Below are positions 60,415-64,000 of a stretch of DNA of 64,000 nt, piece after piece. The translations under genes and the position numbers were made by a program. Under the pieces are notes generated by a model, which did no database searches, was not told the origin of the DNA, and was given only the letters and a program-made list of their open reading frames with translations. Position 1 is the stretch's first letter. Each line of letters opens with the position of its first letter. This stretch comes from Chryseobacterium hagamense (GTDB taxonomy: Bacteria; Bacteroidota; Bacteroidia; Flavobacteriales; Weeksellaceae). The stretch is from assembly GCF_007991455.1 (NCBI RefSeq), contig NZ_BJYJ01000005.1, positions 124,001-188,000 on the forward strand, written 5' to 3'.

Positions 60415-62116
60415 GATTTGCGGCCTGATCGAAAGATATCTTTCAAAGCGGCAAAAGTTTGCATTTCTCTGCTTCAGCCTGATCCTGAATCTCAGCCTTA
60501 TTTCCTGCGGGGTACGAAAATCGGTGAACCACGTTCCCGATATCAAGCATTATTCCCTTGAAATTCCGAAGGTCGATAAGATTAATGATTCCACTTTCAG
60601 TTTTAATGAAAATTCTTTAACAAAAAACAGGCAGCAGCTCTGGGAATTGCGTGTCAAGGGAAACCCTTTGCAGCTGGGCTATAACAACGGTGCCCTGACG
60701 CAGAACCTGATGCAGAAACAGGAAGAGGTATTTTTCTCCAAAGTGGAAGGCCTTGTGCCGTCAAAATTCAAACAAAATCTTTTAAGAGGCTTTCTGAAAT
60801 GGTACAATCGGAAGATGTACCTGAACATCCGGGAAGATTACCAGGCGGAATTGTACGGATTATCCCGCTATTCATCGGACCGATATGATTTTATAGCCTC
60901 TAAATTCCTCAGGAGCATGTACCTGCACGGTGCCCATGACATCGGCCATGCGATGCAGGACCTGATGATGATTGGCTGTACATCGCTTGCCGTATGGAAT
61001 GAAAACACGGAAGACGGCAACCTGCTGATCGGCCGGAATTTCGATTTCTACGTGGGTGATGATTTCGCTAAAAATAAACTGATCGAACTTGTGGAACCGG
61101 AGGAGGGGATTCCTTACCTGTCTGTAAGCTGGCCCGGAATGATCGGGGTGGTATCCGGAATGAATAAGGAAGGAATTACCGTAACGATCAATGCCGGAAG
61201 GTCGAAGATTCCGCTGACGGCCAAAACCCCGATTTCTCTGGTAACAAGGGAGATATTGCAGTATGCGAAAACTATTGACGAAGCGATTGCCATTGCGAAA
61301 AAGAGAAAGGTCTTTGTATCGGAATCCATTATGGTAGGCAGCGCGAATGATAAAAATGCAGTGATTATCGAAGTTTCGCCGGATAATTTCGGCGTTTATA
61401 AAGTAGAGAATACAAATAAAGTTTTCTGTACCAACCATTTCCAGTCGGAGGCTTACAAAAACGATAGGAGAAACCGGAAGCAGATCGCAGAAAGCCATTC
61501 CGAATACCGCTACGAAAAGCTGCAGGAACTTCTGCAGGAAAACAAAAAGCTGAATCCCGAAAAGATGGCAGCCATTTTACGGGACAAATCGGGGCTGAAA
61601 GGGGAGAAGATCGGCTACGGTAATGAAAAGGCAATCAACCAGCTTCTGGCGCATCACGCGGTGATCTTTTCGCCTCAAAAGAAACTGGTTTGGGTTTCTG
61701 CCAATCCGTATCAGCTGGGAGCATTTGTCTGCTATGATCTGAATGAGATTTTTTCCGGTAGACAACCGGTCGACGGAACATTGGCAAGCCCTGAACTTAC
61801 GATTCCCAAAGATCTTTTTTTGGATTCCCGGGAATTTAAAAATTATGAAGAATACAAATTTGCCAATGCTGAAATCAGTGATGCAGTAAACGATAAAACC
61901 ATAGAACTCACTGACGGATTTATTCCGCATTACCAATCGCTGAACCCGGACTTCTGGCTGGTGTATTATGAGGCCGGAAAATATTATTTCAACCGAAAAG
62001 ACTATTCCAGGGCAAAACCCGAATTCGAAAAAGCCTTGTCAAAGGAAATAACGACCGTTTCTGATCGTGAGAATGTCGAAAAATATCTGAAAAAGACGGA
62101 GAAGAAACTGAGGTGA
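60398..62116 (+). CDS. C45-type acyltransferase/amidohydrolase lipoprotein
   Basis: A 572-aa protein with a lipoprotein signal after a basic N-terminus (FAFLCFSLILNLSLISC, lipidated Cys37). The Ntn-hydrolase domain of the AAT/peptidase C45 type follows: nucleophile Cys194 in MIGCTSLAVWN, then GNLLIGRNFDF, SVSWPGMIGVVSGMNKEG and TNHFQSEAYK. A TPR-like end (YYEAGKYYFNRKDYSRAKPEF) closes it. It overlaps the desaturase gene by 17 nt. It could catalyse acyl transfer to or from the pigment at the envelope. Role inferred from place and family. Confidence 0.83.
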   Translation: MVKKIRICGLIERYLSKRQKFAFLCFSLILNLSLISCGVRKSVNHVPDIKHYSLEIPKVDKINDSTFSFNENSLTKNRQQLWELRVKGNPLQLGYNNGALTQNLMQKQEEVFFSKVEGLVPSKFKQNLLRGFLKWYNRKMYLNIREDYQAELYGLSRYSSDRYDFIASKFLRSMYLHGAHDIGHAMQDLMMIGCTSLAVWNENTEDGNLLIGRNFDFYVGDDFAKNKLIELVEPEEGIPYLSVSWPGMIGVVSGMNKEGITVTINAGRSKIPLTAKTPISLVTREILQYAKTIDEAIAIAKKRKVFVSESIMVGSANDKNAVIIEVSPDNFGVYKVENTNKVFCTNHFQSEAYKNDRRNRKQIAESHSEYRYEKLQELLQENKKLNPEKMAAILRDKSGLKGEKIGYGNEKAINQLLAHHAVIFSPQKKLVWVSANPYQLGAFVCYDLNEIFSGRQPVDGTLASPELTIPKDLFLDSREFKNYEEYKFANAEISDAVNDKTIELTDGFIPHYQSLNPDFWLVYYEAGKYYFNRKDYSRAKPEFEKALSKEITTVSDRENVEKYLKKTEKKLR

Positions 62117-62607
62117 GAAGTGAATGGTGAATCATTTTTTAATACTGCTGACTTTCAAAACGCCAAGTCCGCAAGGTTTTCTAAAAGGCAGAGCGTATAT
62201 TTTTCGTTCGCTAAGGCACTTCGTTCAGCAAATGATAGCCATGAATAAAGGGATGGTAAATTTTGCTTTATAAATCATTGGTGACCGGAAAGTTTTCTGT
62301 GTATTAATAAATAGAAGACACCATTCTTTTATATCTCAATTATCTGTGTAATGGATTAATTATCAATGCTGTAAAAATTCCCCTCCGATCCGGAGGGGTG
62401 GCGAAAATTCTAAAAGAATTTTTGACGGGGTGGTTTTAAAATGATGAATTTTGCTTCGCAAATGAATGGTTAATAGTTAATTTTTTAAAACTAAAGATGA
62501 GCAGCCAATATTAGATTCATATCTCATCACTAAGTTTCGAAATTCACCATTCACCGGCAAAGCGGGATTCACTATTGATACCAGACTAGTATAAAAATAA
62601 AAGACTG
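62117..62607. other. Intergenic region made of repeat fragments
   Basis: With the 62608-62700 element this fills the 583-bp gap between the C45 protein and GT2-DUF2062 genes, which converge. Seen here: GTGAATGGTGAATCATTTTT (62120-62139) and related GAAATTCACCATTCACCGG, both of the degenerate GAATGGTGAAT kind, and the hairpin element listed separately. No ORF of more than a few dozen codons is credible. Confidence 0.6.
62375..62437. repeat. Two-hairpin repeat element
   Basis: CCCCTCCG/CGGAGGGG (perfect 8-bp stem, ATC loop, 62380-62398) is followed by TGGCGAAAATTCT and AGAATTTTTGACGGGG (second inverted pair), ending TGGTTTT. I recognise this shape as a widespread interspersed repeat of flavobacterial genomes, from memory and without a search. 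Confidence 0.6.
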
Positions 62608-62700
62608 CTGCCCTAGCCCCGATAGGAACGGTTACCCCGCAGCAGGCGTCAGGAAAAGCTTTGGCGCGAGGAGTAGAAGTGGATAGCGGGATAAAGCTTC
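62608..62700 (-). repeat. CTAGGGC-type 3' repeat element, copy 2
   Basis: On the minus strand it starts AGCTTTATCCCGCTATCCAC and ends CCGTTCCTATCGGGGCTAGG, as copy 1 at 21156-21255. It abuts the stop codon of the GT2-DUF2062 gene and reads in the same direction as that gene. Confidence 0.8.
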
Positions 62701-63878
62701 TAGAAATCGGTTTTGTCCGGGCTTACTTTGTTCAGTAAAAAGTAGATGACAATCCAGGTCAATGCAGATGCCGAGACGGCCAGAATCATACTGCCAATGA
62801 CATATTGGAGGAGGTTGTTTTTTACCAGGTCGAAATTCAGTTCCTGGCTGAGGAGGTTGCTGTTGCCGTCTACAAAGGGCGCTCCCAGAAACAGGGAAGC
62901 GGCGATAATAAACGGGATGAATGGCGGCAGGCTCACGTTGGAGGCAAAGAAGGCCAGAACTTTGTTGAGCTTGAAAAGGACTGCCAGTGAAATAACGATC
63001 AGCGTATGGAAACCCCAGAAAGGGGAAAAGCCTACAAAGACCCCCAATGCAAGGGAAAATGCTTTCGTCCGGTTGGTCCCGTCGCTTTCCAGCACATCTT
63101 CCTTAATAAATCTCCTGATGCTTTTTTTTCTGAAATTATTGATGAAATTCCGCGGGATGATGTACAGTAAAGTAATTGTCACCAGAATCGTATTGAGGAT
63201 GCTGATGCGGGTAAAATCCTTAAACGGCCTGAAGTGCGATACCCGTTCCGCCGGATCATACAGCACTTTTACCGGCACGTTTTTTACCGGCACATGCCTC
63301 CAGGCAGTCCGTACGATGATTTCGATCTCAAATTCAAATTTCGGCGTAAAGTATTTTTTCGGAATTTTATGCAGCGGATACAGCCGGTAGCCGGACTGGG
63401 TATCTTCCAGCTTGATTCCCGTCTCGAACCAGAACCAGAAGTTGGAAAACCGGTTTCCGAAGCTGCTTTTCTTCGGGATGCCGTCCTGGGCCATGTTGCG
63501 GTTTCCGATGAGCAGAACATCTTCTTTTTCGGATAGCAGAGCTTCTACGAAAACAGGAATGTCATCAGGATAATGCTGTCCGTCGGAATCGATGGTAATA
63601 GCGTAATGGTAACCCAACTCTTTCGCTTTCCTGAAGCCGGTTTTCAGGCCGTTTCCCTTTCCTTTGTTTTCCGGCAAATGGATGACCTGAAGCTGAGGGT
63701 ACTGCGCTAAGATTTCTCCGGTGGAGTCGGTAGAGCCGTCGTTGATCACTATGAGGTCCCGTGTATAATCGAGTACCCCGTCAATCACCCGTTTCAGGGT
63801 TTTCCCGTTGTTGTAAGTCGGTATTAAAACACAGATTTTCTTTGCGGAAATGGCATTCTGTACTTCGGGAAGGGTCAT
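62700..63878 (-). CDS. Family 2 glycosyltransferase fused to DUF2062
   Basis: A 392-aa protein. Residues 12-220 are a DPM1-like GT2 domain: LIPTYNNGKTLKRVIDGVL, VINDGSTDSTGEI, TIDSDGQHYPDD (DxD-type metal site) and SGYRLYPL. Residues 230-385 form a DUF2062 membrane part with three or four helices (ILNTILVTITLLYII, AFSLALGVFVGFSPFWGFHT, FFASNVSLPPFIPFIIAAS). This fusion is known from flexirubin-type clusters. It may transfer a sugar or lipid-linked group; the product is unknown. It converges on the C45 gene. Confidence 0.88.
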   Translation of the reverse strand: MTLPEVQNAISAKKICVLIPTYNNGKTLKRVIDGVLDYTRDLIVINDGSTDSTGEILAQYPQLQVIHLPENKGKGNGLKTGFRKAKELGYHYAITIDSDGQHYPDDIPVFVEALLSEKEDVLLIGNRNMAQDGIPKKSSFGNRFSNFWFWFETGIKLEDTQSGYRLYPLHKIPKKYFTPKFEFEIEIIVRTAWRHVPVKNVPVKVLYDPAERVSHFRPFKDFTRISILNTILVTITLLYIIPRNFINNFRKKSIRRFIKEDVLESDGTNRTKAFSLALGVFVGFSPFWGFHTLIVISLAVLFKLNKVLAFFASNVSLPPFIPFIIAASLFLGAPFVDGNSNLLSQELNFDLVKNNLLQYVIGSMILAVSASALTWIVIYFLLNKVSPDKTDF

Positions 63879-63882
63879 GGTT

Positions 63883-63999
63883 TTATTTTAGGGTTGCTCT
63901 TTCAGCAGGCGTGATGGTCTTGGATTGTGCCGCAAACCTTTTAATGTAATTTTTCAGGGCCGTGTTCTGCCTGCTGTAATTATTCAGCAGGAAAGCTTT
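63883..63999 (-). CDS. C-terminal end of a truncated gene
   Basis: The last 38 codons of a minus-strand gene whose start lies beyond the right edge. They read AFLLNNYSRQNTALKNYIKR with a basic, Ala/Thr-rich end (TITPAERATLK). Its stop is 4 nt before the start of the GT2-DUF2062 gene, so they share a transcript. The family cannot be named from this piece. Confidence 0.65.
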   Translation of the reverse strand, partial: KAFLLNNYSRQNTALKNYIKRFAAQSKTITPAERATLK

Positions 64000-64000
64000 A

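Overview
The window looks like a chromosomal segment of a flavobacterium of the Chryseobacterium group (Bacteroidota, Weeksellaceae). The grounds are: flavobacterial promoters (TTG, about 19 bp, TAnnTTTG), almost no Shine-Dalgarno sites, PF14905-type and other TonB-dependent outer-membrane proteins, a LytS/LytTR two-component pair, DUF1345 and CCDC81-type HU proteins, and a flexirubin-type aryl-polyene pigment cluster. The genus is inferred from gene content; no 16S or tRNA gene was seen.

Layout. 1-3.9 kb: the distal part of a thiamine operon (ThiE/TenI-like, thiD, thiE, thiG, thiH). 3.9-11.8 kb: a DUF1345 membrane protein, two paralogous outer-membrane barrels and a divergent small secreted protein, histidine kinase and LytTR regulator. 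12.1-17.5 kb: two different aconitases, with a stem-loop in the leader of the first. 17.8-21.1 kb: a WG-repeat protein, a nine-copy heptamer array, a TPP riboswitch and the TonB-dependent receptor it should control (probable thiamine uptake). 21.4-24.7 kb: an HU-like membrane protein, a thioesterase whose 3' end was duplicated around a small inserted GxxExxY unit, DUF1648 and a 2-hydroxyacid dehydrogenase. 24.9-28.4 kb: cell-envelope lipoproteins and a haem-binding protein. 28.9-34.3 kb: NUDIX, xerD, dCMP deaminase, enoyl-CoA hydratase, and katA divergent from oxyR. 34.4-38.5 kb: a SAM-II-like riboswitch, a 27-codon leader ORF and metK, then an ECF sigma factor, a 44-aa ORF, a HAD nucleotidase and a lipoprotein. 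39-46.7 kb: trpS, two envelope proteins, lspA, small proteins, a DksA-like protein and ileS. 46.9-50.2 kb: a probable polymorphic toxin with a papain-like C-terminal domain and two paralogous Imm35/YrhB-type immunity proteins. 50.5-64 kb: one part of a flexirubin-type pigment cluster, running off the right edge.

Links between genes. The thiamine operon makes TPP, and the TPP riboswitch at 18.8 kb shuts off the uptake receptor when TPP is plentiful. The SAM-II-like element should similarly close metK when SAM is plentiful. OxyR with both redox cysteines faces the catalase gene. Tyrosine ammonia-lyase, CoA ligase, ketosynthase, ketoreductase and ACP form the expected logic of an aryl-polyene pathway started from coumarate.

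Several interspersed repeat families fill the intergenic spaces. One roughly 275-320 bp family lies in three convergent gaps. One roughly 95-bp family lies directly 3' of two genes. One AT-rich family flanks the ketosynthase-ACP pair. The most unusual structures are the GxxExxY insertion (56-bp exact direct repeats outside 33-bp imperfect inverted repeats), the toxin/double-immunity locus, and the metK leader where a short ORF starts inside the riboswitch.
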